In this document: one piece after another, positions 1 to 7,903 of the stretch | How positions within the stretch are numbered: the stretch's first letter is position 1 | Layout of the letters: every line of letters begins with the position of its first letter | Assembly: GCA_038209775.1 (NCBI GenBank) | Contig: JBBQXK010000014.1 | Coordinates: forward strand, 1-64,000 | Direction of reading: 5' to 3' | DNA: 64,000 bases | Origin: JBBQXK01 sp038209775 | GTDB lineage: Bacteria; Pseudomonadota; Alphaproteobacteria; Rhodobacterales; Rhodobacteraceae | Position numbers and translations under genes: made by a program | Notes under the pieces: generated by a model | The model's database searches: none | What the model saw: only the letters and a program-made list of their open reading frames with translations | What the model was told of the DNA's origin: nothing

Positions 1-5
1 GCCGG

Positions 6-45
6 CCCCCCGGACCCCCCGGGATATTTGCGCAAAGATGAAAGG
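6..45 (+). repeat. Dispersed hairpin/TATTTG repeat, copy 1
   Basis: A C-rich block is followed by GGGATATTTGCGCAAAGATG at 21-40. The same unit recurs five more times in this window, always between genes. It lies just downstream of urtB, in what is presumably a gap inside the urt operon. The window edge may cut its hairpin half. Confidence 0.7.
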
Positions 46-61
46 GGCAAGGGGTCATCGG

Positions 62-2002
62 TCAGTCTCCTGCCGCGCGGCCCTTGAGGGCGATGATGCC
101 GCGGGGGCGGAACTGGATGAAGAGGATGATGAACAGGATCATGTAGGTCTGGGCGGCAAGGGTGTTCGAGGGGTTGAGGAATTCGATCCCCTTTTGCAGG
201 GTGCCGATCATGAAGGCACCCGCAAGCGTGCCCCAGATGTTGCCGACGCCGCCCACAACCACCGTCATGAAGGACTGCACGATATAGTCGTTGCCAAGCT
301 CGGACGTGACCTTGGCGAACAGGCCGATGGCGACGCCGGCAAGGCCAGCGATGCCAGAACCCAGACCGAAGGTGAGCATGTTGATCCGGTCGGGGTTGAT
401 GCCCATGGAGGCGGCCATCGACGGGTTCTGCTGCACCGCGCGGACTTCAAGCCCGAGACGCGTGCGTTTCATGATGAAAAGGATGACGCCGAGGAACACC
501 ATCGCGAGGACGAAGATCGCAATGCGGATGTAGCTGACCTGCACCACGTCATTGAACGCCAGCGCACCGTCAAGCCAGCCCGGGGCGGTAAGGGGGCGGG
601 CCTGCGTACCGAAGATGTTCTTGGCGATCTGCTGCAGGGCAATCGAGATGCCGAAGGTCGCCAAGAGCGTCTCCAGCGGGCGTTTGTAGAGGTGGCGGAT
701 CACCAGCCGTTCCATCGCGACACCGGCCGCGAAGGTGACGGCGAAGGCCAGCGGCAGGGCCAGAAGGATGGACGCGGTCTGGTTCGGGACCAGCAGTTGC
801 ACGACGTATCCGGTGTAGGCCCCCATCATGATGAATTCGCCATGCGCCATGTTGATCACGCGCATCACGCCAAAGGTGATGGCAAGGCCGACCGCGGCGA
901 GGAAGTAGATCGAGGCAAGGCTGATGGCATCCAACGCCAGATCCGCCCCCTGCATGGCACCCAAGGTCAGCGAGATGCGGTCAAGCGCGCGCTTCGCGGC
1001 AGCGGTCACGGCGGCGTCGGGCTCGGTGTAGATGTCGAAATAGCGAAAACCGTCGATGGTGGCGGTCACCTCATCGGGGGTGGCTGCGACGGGGACGGCA
1101 CCGGACGCCTCCAGCGCGGTGTAGGCGCGGTTGCGGGCCTCTTGCGTGTTGAGGTCTGCGACAGGGATGCCGCCGACGTGGCCAACGACGATGTGCGCGG
1201 TCAGCGCCTCGCGCTGTTCGGGCAGGGTCAGGGGGGCCGGGGCGTCGCCTTGGGCCACGAGGATGGCAAAGGCCTCGTCGGCGGTCAGGGCGGCACCGGG
1301 ACGCAGTTCGGCGGCGATGTTGGCGCCTGCCGGGGCGTCTTTGGCGGAGATGCGGGTGGTGGCAAGAAGCGGGTTCAGCGCACCGCGCAGGTCGAGCCCG
1401 AGATCGGCACCAAAGCCGTCGATGGCCTCCACCCGGGCCGCAGGATCGGGGTCAAACCGCAGGGTCAGGAGGCGTTCAAGGCGGGCCTTCTGGGTGGCAA
1501 GGGCGGGGTCTGCGTCCTGCAGCGCCGCGCGCAGGGGGGTCAGTTGCGCTGCATCGGGATCGCGGGCGATGGACGCGAGTGCGGCGGCGCGGGTCGTAGG
1601 GTCAGGGTCGGACAGTTGGAACTGCACCAACGCCACAGCGATCAGGCCGCGTACACCCGCATTGGGGCGCAACTGGGTGATGTCGGACTTGGGCGCGGTA
1701 CCGGCGGCGTTGCCGGTCAGGGGATCGGTCAGCGTCCATCCGTCGGCAGTTTCGCCTAGAATGAAGAACGCGCCGTCAGATTTCCGGCGGCCAAGGGCAC
1801 GGCCTTCCCACGCCGTCAACAGGCGGGCGGTTGCGGGGTCGCCGGTGGCGACGAGGTCGGCGATGACAGGGCCGACGGTCTGACGCTTGGGGTCGGCGAT
1901 CTGGTCACCGGAGGCGGTCAGGACAGCGGTCAGATCGGCGCGGGCGGCCAGAGGAATGGCCAGCATCAGCGCCGCCACGATGGTCAGAAGAAGGCTGCGC
2001 AT
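62..2002 (-). CDS. urtB: Urea ABC transporter permease UrtB
   Basis: 646 residues. It is one of two LivH-type inner-membrane permeases that carry urea from the periplasmic receptor UrtA into the cytoplasm. An apparent signal peptide (residues 1-21, MRSLLLTIVAALMLAIPLAA) precedes a periplasmic extension of over 300 residues, a known hallmark of UrtB. The C-terminal 290 residues or so hold the hydrophobic permease domain, with a LivH-type cytoplasmic loop near the motif ASMGINPDRINML. I chose the ATG at 2002 because it begins a clean signal peptide; a longer in-frame opening to 2122 would overlap the end of urtA. It follows urtA on the same strand. urtC, urtD and urtE would be expected beyond the left edge. 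The family assignment is firm; urea as substrate follows from family and neighbour. Confidence 0.93.
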   Translation of the reverse strand: MRSLLLTIVAALMLAIPLAARADLTAVLTASGDQIADPKRQTVGPVIADLVATGDPATARLLTAWEGRALGRRKSDGAFFILGETADGWTLTDPLTGNAAGTAPKSDITQLRPNAGVRGLIAVALVQFQLSDPDPTTRAAALASIARDPDAAQLTPLRAALQDADPALATQKARLERLLTLRFDPDPAARVEAIDGFGADLGLDLRGALNPLLATTRISAKDAPAGANIAAELRPGAALTADEAFAILVAQGDAPAPLTLPEQREALTAHIVVGHVGGIPVADLNTQEARNRAYTALEASGAVPVAATPDEVTATIDGFRYFDIYTEPDAAVTAAAKRALDRISLTLGAMQGADLALDAISLASIYFLAAVGLAITFGVMRVINMAHGEFIMMGAYTGYVVQLLVPNQTASILLALPLAFAVTFAAGVAMERLVIRHLYKRPLETLLATFGISIALQQIAKNIFGTQARPLTAPGWLDGALAFNDVVQVSYIRIAIFVLAMVFLGVILFIMKRTRLGLEVRAVQQNPSMAASMGINPDRINMLTFGLGSGIAGLAGVAIGLFAKVTSELGNDYIVQSFMTVVVGGVGNIWGTLAGAFMIGTLQKGIEFLNPSNTLAAQTYMILFIILFIQFRPRGIIALKGRAAGD

Positions 2003-2025
2003 GATCGTCCCGGGTCTGAGGGACA

Positions 2026-2049
2026 GGGGGCAACCGCATGGTTGCCCCC
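2026..2049 (-). promoter_or_regulatory. Hairpin between urtA and urtB
   Basis: A perfect 10-bp inverted repeat, GGGGGCAACC / GGTTGCCCCC with a 4-base loop, fills most of the 58-bp gap between urtA and urtB. Such hairpins after a binding-protein gene commonly stabilise its mRNA or cut transcription downstream, giving more receptor than permease. The structure is seen directly; the role is inferred. Confidence 0.55.
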
Positions 2050-2060
2050 CGCAAGCGAGG

Positions 2061-3338
2061 TCAGTAGTTCGACTTGATCTGCACGCAGGTCTTCGTCTCG
2101 GTGTTGTACATGCCGCAGCCAAGGCCCGGCCAATCCGATTCCAGCACCGCCGATTCGGGCAGGAAGTCGGTCCAGGCGTCGCCCGGTACGGGTTCGGTCT
2201 GGCTGATGATGTCGAACTGCCCGTCCGCCCGGATCTCGCCGATCAGGACGGGTTTGGTCAGGTGATGGTTCGGCAGCATCTTGGCCATCGAGCCAGTGAG
2301 GTTCGGCACCTCAAGACCGATCATCGCGGCTGTCACCGGATCGACGTCGGTGGTGCCCGCAGCCTCGACCGCCTTGACCCACATGTTGAAGCCGATGACG
2401 GTGGCCTCCATCGGGTCATTGGTCACGCGCTTTTCACCGGCGAAGGCTTTCCACTTGGCGATGAATTCCTTGTTCACCGGCACGTCGGCGGATTCGAAGT
2501 AGTTCCAGGCTGCCAGGTGGCCGACGAGGTTCGAGGTATCCAGACCCGACAATTCTTCCTCACCGACCGAGAAGGCCACCACGGGGATGTCGTCCGCCGA
2601 GATGCCCGCCGCCGCCAGTTCCTTGTAGAAACCGATGTTTGCGTCACCGTTGATGGTCGAGATCACGCCGACCTTCTTACCGTCAGCGCCAAGGGCCACC
2701 ACGTCGGCCACGATCTTGGACCAGTCGGAATGTCCAAAGGGGGTGTAGTTGACGAAGATGTCCTCTTTCGCGATGCCCTTCGACACCAGATAGGATTCAA
2801 GGATGTTGTTCGTGGTGCGCGGATAGACATAGTCGGTGCCCAGAAGCGCGAATTTCTGGACGCCCAGTTCCTCAAGGAAATAGTCGGTCGCGGGGATCGC
2901 CTGCTGGTTCGGGGCGGCACCGGTGTAGAAGACATTCTTCGAGGATTCCTCGCCCTCGTACTGGACGGGGTAGAACAGAAGGCCATTCAACTCCTCGATC
3001 ACCGGCAGGACCGACTTGCGCGACACCGATGTCCAGCAGCCGAACATCACGTCGACATTGGATACCGTCAGCAATTCACGCGCCTTTTCGGCGAAGAGCG
3101 GCCAGTCGGATGCCGGGTCAACCACCACCGCCTCAAGCTGTTTGCCCAGCAAGCCGCCCTTGGCGTTCTGTTCGGCGATCATCATCAGCACGGTGTCTTT
3201 CAGCGTCGTCTCTGAAATCGCCATCGTGCCCGACAGCGAATGCAGCACCCCCACCTTGATGGTTTCCTGCGCCACGGCGGCGCCGGTCAGCGACAGGCCA
3301 AGCCCTGCGCCCAACAAAAGTCCCCTCAGTCCGTTCAT
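2061..3338 (-). CDS. urtA: Urea ABC transporter substrate-binding protein UrtA
   Basis: 425 residues. This is the periplasmic receptor of the urea importer, with a leucine/amide-binding type I fold. The signal peptide spans about residues 1-23 and is cleaved after AVA. The mature protein opens with ETIKVGVLHSLSGTMAISET, the typical first strand and ligand-contacting SGTMAISE stretch of UrtA. The length matches the family (about 420-430). It is the first visible gene of a minus-strand operon leading into urtB. The upstream 386 bp should hold its promoter. Urea uptake is usually nitrogen-controlled, but I see no convincing NtrC or sigma-54 site. Confidence 0.95.
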   Translation of the reverse strand: MNGLRGLLLGAGLGLSLTGAAVAQETIKVGVLHSLSGTMAISETTLKDTVLMMIAEQNAKGGLLGKQLEAVVVDPASDWPLFAEKARELLTVSNVDVMFGCWTSVSRKSVLPVIEELNGLLFYPVQYEGEESSKNVFYTGAAPNQQAIPATDYFLEELGVQKFALLGTDYVYPRTTNNILESYLVSKGIAKEDIFVNYTPFGHSDWSKIVADVVALGADGKKVGVISTINGDANIGFYKELAAAGISADDIPVVAFSVGEEELSGLDTSNLVGHLAAWNYFESADVPVNKEFIAKWKAFAGEKRVTNDPMEATVIGFNMWVKAVEAAGTTDVDPVTAAMIGLEVPNLTGSMAKMLPNHHLTKPVLIGEIRADGQFDIISQTEPVPGDAWTDFLPESAVLESDWPGLGCGMYNTETKTCVQIKSNY

Positions 3339-3724
3339 ATTTCACCCTCGATTGGGCCGCCGGGGGGTTCCAAAGACAAAAGGCAGCACTGGAACACCGG
3401 CAGCAGATATGGTTGCACCCCGTGCGTCAGAGGCGGGATCTTTCAGGTCGGCCGCCGCCGCGCTTTTCGCCGACAGACCTGACAGGCCCGTTGCAGCGCC
3501 CAGAAAAGTGGCGACGCTGCGGCGCGGCAACCGTGTCGGGGGCGGTGTCGCGGCGGCGCGGCACGGGAAGCGTGCAGATGCCCGATTCACGGTCACATTT
3601 CCGTCAAGCCGCCCTGAATCGGGCAATGGACGGAAGAGGTGGCCCGATGGGGGGGATTCGCGGCGGCTTGTGCGGCCGGGATGCGATGTGGTTATGTGCC
3701 GCCGGAATTGGCAGGGGACGCTTG
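3339..3724. other. Divergent intergenic region, urtA / haloperoxidase
   Basis: 386 bp with no credible gene. It should carry divergent promoters for urtA and for the exported haloperoxidase-like gene. The only sigma-54-like stretch (minus strand, about 3410-3430) lacks the invariant GG of the -24 element, so I do not call it. Confidence 0.6.
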
Positions 3725-5032
3725 ATGAACGGCACACGCAGACAGGTGATGACCGGCCTTGCCGCAGGGTTGGCGCTGGCCCCGTTTGCAGGCGCGCGGG
3801 CCGCCGAGACGCCCGATGCGGCGCGGGTCATCCACGACTGGTACCGGCTTGTCCTTGAACTGGTGCGCCACACCCCCACGGCAACCCCGCCGATGGCCAG
3901 CCGCGCGCTGGCGATCATCGGCGTCACCGCGTGGGAGGCTGTGATGCCACAGGGCGGGCGGTCGTTGGCGGGGCAGTTGAATGACCTGACACCCCTGCCG
4001 GGGCGGCCTGCAGGGCTGGACGATGCGGCGGTACTGCATGCCGCCCTGTCGGTCTGTGTTTCGGTGTGTTTTGCCAACACCGGCCCCACGGGACAGCGCG
4101 CCACAGCAACGATGATCGACCGTCTGGGCGCCCGCGTGAACGGCGCGCTGCCGCCCCCCGTGGCCGAGGCGAGTGCGGCGCATGGGCGTGCGGTGGCGGA
4201 GCATATAGGGGCATGGGCTGCGACGGATGGTGGTGCGGTCATCACCAACATGGGCTTCCCCGAGACCTGGCGCGTCGCCGAGGCGGCTTCGGACTGGGTG
4301 CCGACGACGCTGGTGCGGTTGCAGCAGACCCCGCTTTTGCCCGAATGGGGCAACAACCGCCCCTTTGCGATGACGACCGACGCGCCCTGCACCCTGCCAC
4401 CGCCGCCTGTCTACAGCGAAAACCCGGGTTCGGCGTTCCATGCCGAGGCGCAAGAGGTTTATGACACCACCCGCAGCCTGACGGATGAGCAGCGCATGAT
4501 CGCGCGGTTCTGGTCGGATGATCCGATGCTGTCCACCACCCCGCCGGGCCACTGGATTGCCATTGCGATGCAGGTGCTGGAGGCCGGGAACGCCCCCGCC
4601 GACCGGCGCGCCGAGGTGCTGGCCATGGTTGGCATCGCCGTCGCCGATGCCTTCATCGCCTGCTGGCAGGCAAAGTATCAGTACGATCTTCTGCGCCCGG
4701 TCACCTATATCAAACGCGTGATCGACAAGACGTGGGAGCCGCTCCTCATCACCCCGCCTTTCCCCGAGTATCCCAGCGGTCATTCTACCCAGTCGGGTGC
4801 CGCCGCCGAGGTGTTGACGCATCTTTTTGGGGTGAAGCACCGGTTCAGCGACAACACCGCGTCGGGCGACGGCCTGCCCGGGCGCGACTTTCCCGACTTC
4901 TGGGCGGCGGCGAATGAAGCAGGCATCTCGCGGCTGTACGGCGGCATCCACTTTCGTGCGGCCATCGAGCAGGGATTGGAACAGGGCCGCTGCGTGGCCG
5001 CCCATGCCATCCGCCTGCAGATGCGGGCCTAG
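3725..5032 (+). CDS. Exported vanadium-dependent haloperoxidase-like PAP2 protein
   Basis: 435 residues. A twin-arginine-type signal (TRRQVMTGLAAG, with an A-x-A site near residue 27) suggests Tat export of a folded cofactor protein. The C-terminal half carries the vanadate/phosphate-binding set of the PAP2 superfamily in the correct order: K317...R324-P325, P350-S351-G352-H353, and S402-R403 followed by H409. These residues bind vanadate in haloperoxidases and phosphate in acid phosphatases. The length and all-helical look fit the bacterial vanadium-haloperoxidase-related family. The start at 3725 places the RR motif at the N-terminus and is preceded by a GGGGA ribosome site; the reading frame stays open upstream without signal character. 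The next gene starts 3 bp after the stop, so the two are surely co-transcribed. Whether it halogenates or dephosphorylates cannot be decided here. Confidence 0.85.
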   Translation: MNGTRRQVMTGLAAGLALAPFAGARAAETPDAARVIHDWYRLVLELVRHTPTATPPMASRALAIIGVTAWEAVMPQGGRSLAGQLNDLTPLPGRPAGLDDAAVLHAALSVCVSVCFANTGPTGQRATATMIDRLGARVNGALPPPVAEASAAHGRAVAEHIGAWAATDGGAVITNMGFPETWRVAEAASDWVPTTLVRLQQTPLLPEWGNNRPFAMTTDAPCTLPPPPVYSENPGSAFHAEAQEVYDTTRSLTDEQRMIARFWSDDPMLSTTPPGHWIAIAMQVLEAGNAPADRRAEVLAMVGIAVADAFIACWQAKYQYDLLRPVTYIKRVIDKTWEPLLITPPFPEYPSGHSTQSGAAAEVLTHLFGVKHRFSDNTASGDGLPGRDFPDFWAAANEAGISRLYGGIHFRAAIEQGLEQGRCVAAHAIRLQMRA

Positions 5033-5035
5033 GCC

Positions 5036-6604
5036 ATGCGCATCCTGATCGCCCTCATGCTGGCCACCCCCGCCTGTGCGCAAGACCCTGCCGTGCCCAC
5101 CTTTTCCGAAGTGTCGGCAATTGCGGGCGTGACCCACACCTATGCGGGTGATGTTGATTTCATGGTCGGCGGTGGTATGGCCGTGACCGACTGCAACGGC
5201 GACGGGTTCGAGGATATGGTGATTGCCGGCGGCAGCGCCCCTGCCGCCACCTTCGTGAACCGCGCCGTCACAGGCGGGCCGCTGGCGTTTGAGCGGGTGA
5301 AAAGCGGCGCCGAACTGGACGCCGTGCTGGGGGTGTACCCGCTGGATATTGACGGCGACGGCGTGCGCGATCTGGTGCTGCTGCGGTGGGGCGAGAATGT
5401 GGTGATGCGCGGCAAAGGGGATTGCACCTTTGCCCGCGCGAATGAGGATTGGGGGTTTGACGGCGGTGACGCGTGGTCCGCTGCGATGGCCGCGACCTGG
5501 GAGCGGGGGCAGGAGTGGCCCACCATCGTCATCGGCAACTACATCGACCGCGAGGAACCGGCATTTCCTTGGGGGTCCTGTACGCCCAATTGGCTGCACC
5601 GGCCGGCTGGCGACATGGGGTTTGCCCCGCCGTTGCCGCTGACCCCCAGCTATTGCGCGCTGTCGATGCTGTTCACCGACTGGAACCGTTCCGGCACACC
5701 CAGCCTGCGGGTGTCGAACGACCGCGAGTATTACAAGGGCGGTCAGGAACAGATGTGGCACATCGACCCCGGCCAGCCGCCGGTGTTGTACGGTGAGGCC
5801 GAGGGGTGGCAGCGGCTGCGCATCTGGGGCATGGGCATCGCCAGCCAAGACCTGACCGGCGACGGGTACCCCGAGTATTTCCTGACCTCGATGGCCGACA
5901 ACAAGTTGCAGGTGCTGAAGCCGCATGATGGCCCGCCAAAGCCTGACTTTGCCGATGTGGCGTTCAAAATGGGGACCACCGCGCACCGCCCGCATACCGG
6001 CGACGACCTGCGCCCGTCGACCGGGTGGCATGCCGAGTTCGGCGATGTGAACAACGACGGGCTGGCAGACCTCTATGTCGTCAAGGGCAACGTCGCGCGG
6101 ATGCCCGACTTTGCCGCCGCCGACCCGAACAACCTGTTGCTGCAACGCAGCGATGGCACGTTTGTGGAAGCGTCGGTTCAGGCCGGCACCGCGTCGATGC
6201 GTACCGGGCGGGGGGGCGCGCTGGCCGACTTCAATCTGGACGGACGGCTGGACATGGTGGCGGTCAACCGCTGGGACGGGGTCGAGGTGTGGCAGAACGA
6301 CGGCCCCGCGGGTGGATCGATGGCGGTGATGCTGGCGCAGCCCGGGGGCAACCGCGACGCTGTGGGGTCGTGGATCGAGGTGCGGGCCGGCGAAGCGGTC
6401 CAGCGGCGCGAGATCACGTTGGGCGGGGGCCACGCGGGCGGGCACCTTGGGTGGTGGCACTTCGGGCTGGGGTCCGCGACGGGGGCCGAGGTGCGGGTGA
6501 TCTGGCCGGACGGCACCGAGGGGCCCTGGCAGGCGGTTGCCGCAGGGTCGCGGTATGTCCTGGCACCCGGGGCCGAGCCTGTGGTGTGGACCGCCTCCCG
6601 CTAG
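5036..6604 (+). CDS. Exported FG-GAP/VCBS repeat protein with ASPIC/UnbV domain (CRTAC1 family)
   Basis: 522 residues with an apparent signal peptide (MRILIALMLATPACA). Calcium-binding-like FG-GAP blades of the DxNxDG type recur: DCNGDGFEDM, DIDGDGVRDL, DLTGDGYPEY, DVNNDGLADL and DFNLDGRLDM, consistent with a beta-propeller. The last 90 residues or so (IEVRAGEAVQRREI to VRVIWPDG) match the ASPIC/UnbV domain found with such propellers in bacterial CRTAC1 proteins. No catalytic residues are recognised. It follows the haloperoxidase-like gene after 3 bp, which suggests that the two exported proteins act together. The biological role is unknown. Confidence 0.85.
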   Translation: MRILIALMLATPACAQDPAVPTFSEVSAIAGVTHTYAGDVDFMVGGGMAVTDCNGDGFEDMVIAGGSAPAATFVNRAVTGGPLAFERVKSGAELDAVLGVYPLDIDGDGVRDLVLLRWGENVVMRGKGDCTFARANEDWGFDGGDAWSAAMAATWERGQEWPTIVIGNYIDREEPAFPWGSCTPNWLHRPAGDMGFAPPLPLTPSYCALSMLFTDWNRSGTPSLRVSNDREYYKGGQEQMWHIDPGQPPVLYGEAEGWQRLRIWGMGIASQDLTGDGYPEYFLTSMADNKLQVLKPHDGPPKPDFADVAFKMGTTAHRPHTGDDLRPSTGWHAEFGDVNNDGLADLYVVKGNVARMPDFAAADPNNLLLQRSDGTFVEASVQAGTASMRTGRGGALADFNLDGRLDMVAVNRWDGVEVWQNDGPAGGSMAVMLAQPGGNRDAVGSWIEVRAGEAVQRREITLGGGHAGGHLGWWHFGLGSATGAEVRVIWPDGTEGPWQAVAAGSRYVLAPGAEPVVWTASR

Positions 6605-6651
6605 GGGCAAGCGGGGCTGAGGCGCTTTCGTCAGGAACCGGCGCTATCGGC

Positions 6652-6711
6652 GTGCAATCATGTCACTTTCAGGGGTGTGCAATCCCACTTGGGTCGCGTT
6701 CCCTGTGCAAT
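6652..6711 (+). promoter_or_regulatory. Three GTGCAAT direct repeats upstream of the iol operon
   Basis: The 297-bp region before iolG has no gene. It holds three exact GTGCAAT copies at 6652-6658, 6677-6683 and 6705-6711, all in the same orientation and spaced 25 and 28 bp. Evenly spaced direct repeats upstream of a sugar operon are candidate regulator sites. No regulator gene is adjacent, so the factor is unknown. Confidence 0.35.
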
Positions 6712-6901
6712 AGCAGGCGGTTGCCAGCGAACCCGCGCTGACAGGTTTTCGTCACGGCGTCTGACGCCATCCCATCAGGTTTGAGGGAATGTGCCCCCGC
6801 GCCGGTTGACGGCATGACCCGATCTGTCCCAGTGTCCGCGCGGTAATGCGGCCCTGCCTGATGATCTGCGCGAGTGCCGCTCTTCCCTTGAAAGGACGAT
6901 C

Positions 6902-7903
6902 ATGACGGTCAGGTTCGCAGTGCTGGGTGCCGGGCGCATCGGCCGGGTACACGCCAATGCCATCGCCACCGTCCCGGGGGCCACGCTGGTCGCCATCGCG
7001 GACCCTATGGCCGCTGCGGCCGCTGCGATCCGTGCGGCGCATGGTTGTGACATCCGGTCTATCGCCGAGATCGAGGTGGCCAGGGACGTCGATGCCGTGG
7101 TGATCTGCACCCCCACCGACACCCACGCCGACCTGATCGAACGCTTTGTCCACGCGGGCAAGGCGGTGTTCTGCGAAAAGCCGGTCGATCTGTCGCTGTC
7201 GCGCGTGGCCGACTGCATTCGCACCGTGGCCGCCGCCAAGGGCACCTTGATGGTCGGCTTCAACCGCCGGTTCGATCCCGATTTCATGGCGGTGAAGGCG
7301 GCGATTGATGCCGGACGGGTGGGTAAGGTCGAGATGGTCACGATCACCTCACGCGACCCGGGGCCGCCGCCCTATGACTATATCCCCCGCTCGGGCGGCA
7401 TCTTCCGCGACATGACGATCCATGATTTCGACATGGCGCGGTGGCTGTTGGGTGAAGAGGTGGAAACGGTGCAGGCCGCCGCCTCGGTCTTGGTGGACAA
7501 GACCATCGGCGATCTGGGCGATTATGACAGCGCCAACGTGATCCTGCGATGTGCCTCGGGCCGGATGGCGGTCATCACCAACTCGCGCCGCGCCGCCTAT
7601 GGCTATGACCAGCGGATCGAGGTTCTGGGGTCGGACGGAATGGTGGCCGCCAAGAACACCGCCGAGGCGAATATCGAGGTGGCGGACAAGGCGGGTTTCC
7701 ACACGCCGCCACTGCTCAACTTCTTCATGTCGCGCTATACGGCGGCCTATGCCAACGAAATCGCGGCGTTTGTGGCGGCGGTGCGCGACGGTGCGGCGAC
7801 GCCGACCACCGGGCATGACGGGCTTATGGCCCTGGCGCTTGCCGAGGCTGCATTGTTGTCGGTGAAAGAGGGGCGCAGCGTGAAGGTGTCCGAGGTTCTG
7901 TGA
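6902..7903 (+). CDS. iolG: myo-Inositol 2-dehydrogenase
   Basis: 333 residues, GFO/IDH/MocA family. It oxidises myo-inositol to scyllo-inosose with NAD+, the first step of inositol catabolism. The N-terminal Rossmann motif is GAGRIG (residues 9-14). The family EKP signature lies at 92-94, with K93 as the expected catalytic lysine, and the histidine/aspartate active-site block is TIHDFDMARW. The ATG at 6902 is preceded by a GAAAGGA-type ribosome site. The gene heads an operon and its TGA overlaps the ATG of iolC by one base. The inositol assignment rests mainly on the operon, because the family has many sugar substrates. Confidence 0.92.
   Translation: MTVRFAVLGAGRIGRVHANAIATVPGATLVAIADPMAAAAAAIRAAHGCDIRSIAEIEVARDVDAVVICTPTDTHADLIERFVHAGKAVFCEKPVDLSLSRVADCIRTVAAAKGTLMVGFNRRFDPDFMAVKAAIDAGRVGKVEMVTITSRDPGPPPYDYIPRSGGIFRDMTIHDFDMARWLLGEEVETVQAAASVLVDKTIGDLGDYDSANVILRCASGRMAVITNSRRAAYGYDQRIEVLGSDGMVAAKNTAEANIEVADKAGFHTPPLLNFFMSRYTAAYANEIAAFVAAVRDGAATPTTGHDGLMALALAEAALLSVKEGRSVKVSEVL

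Noticed and set aside
38..1759. 573-codon plus-strand open frame opposite urtB
   Set aside because: Antisense shadow of a GC-rich gene: His/Gly/Arg-rich translation without domains, while urtB has a full family match.
3410..3430. Possible sigma-54 promoter upstream of urtA
   Set aside because: The -24 element lacks the invariant GG, so the match is not better than chance.
3692..6610. 972-codon minus-strand open frame opposite the haloperoxidase and FG-GAP genes
   Set aside because: Spans two well-supported plus-strand genes and gives low-complexity Arg/His/Pro translation.
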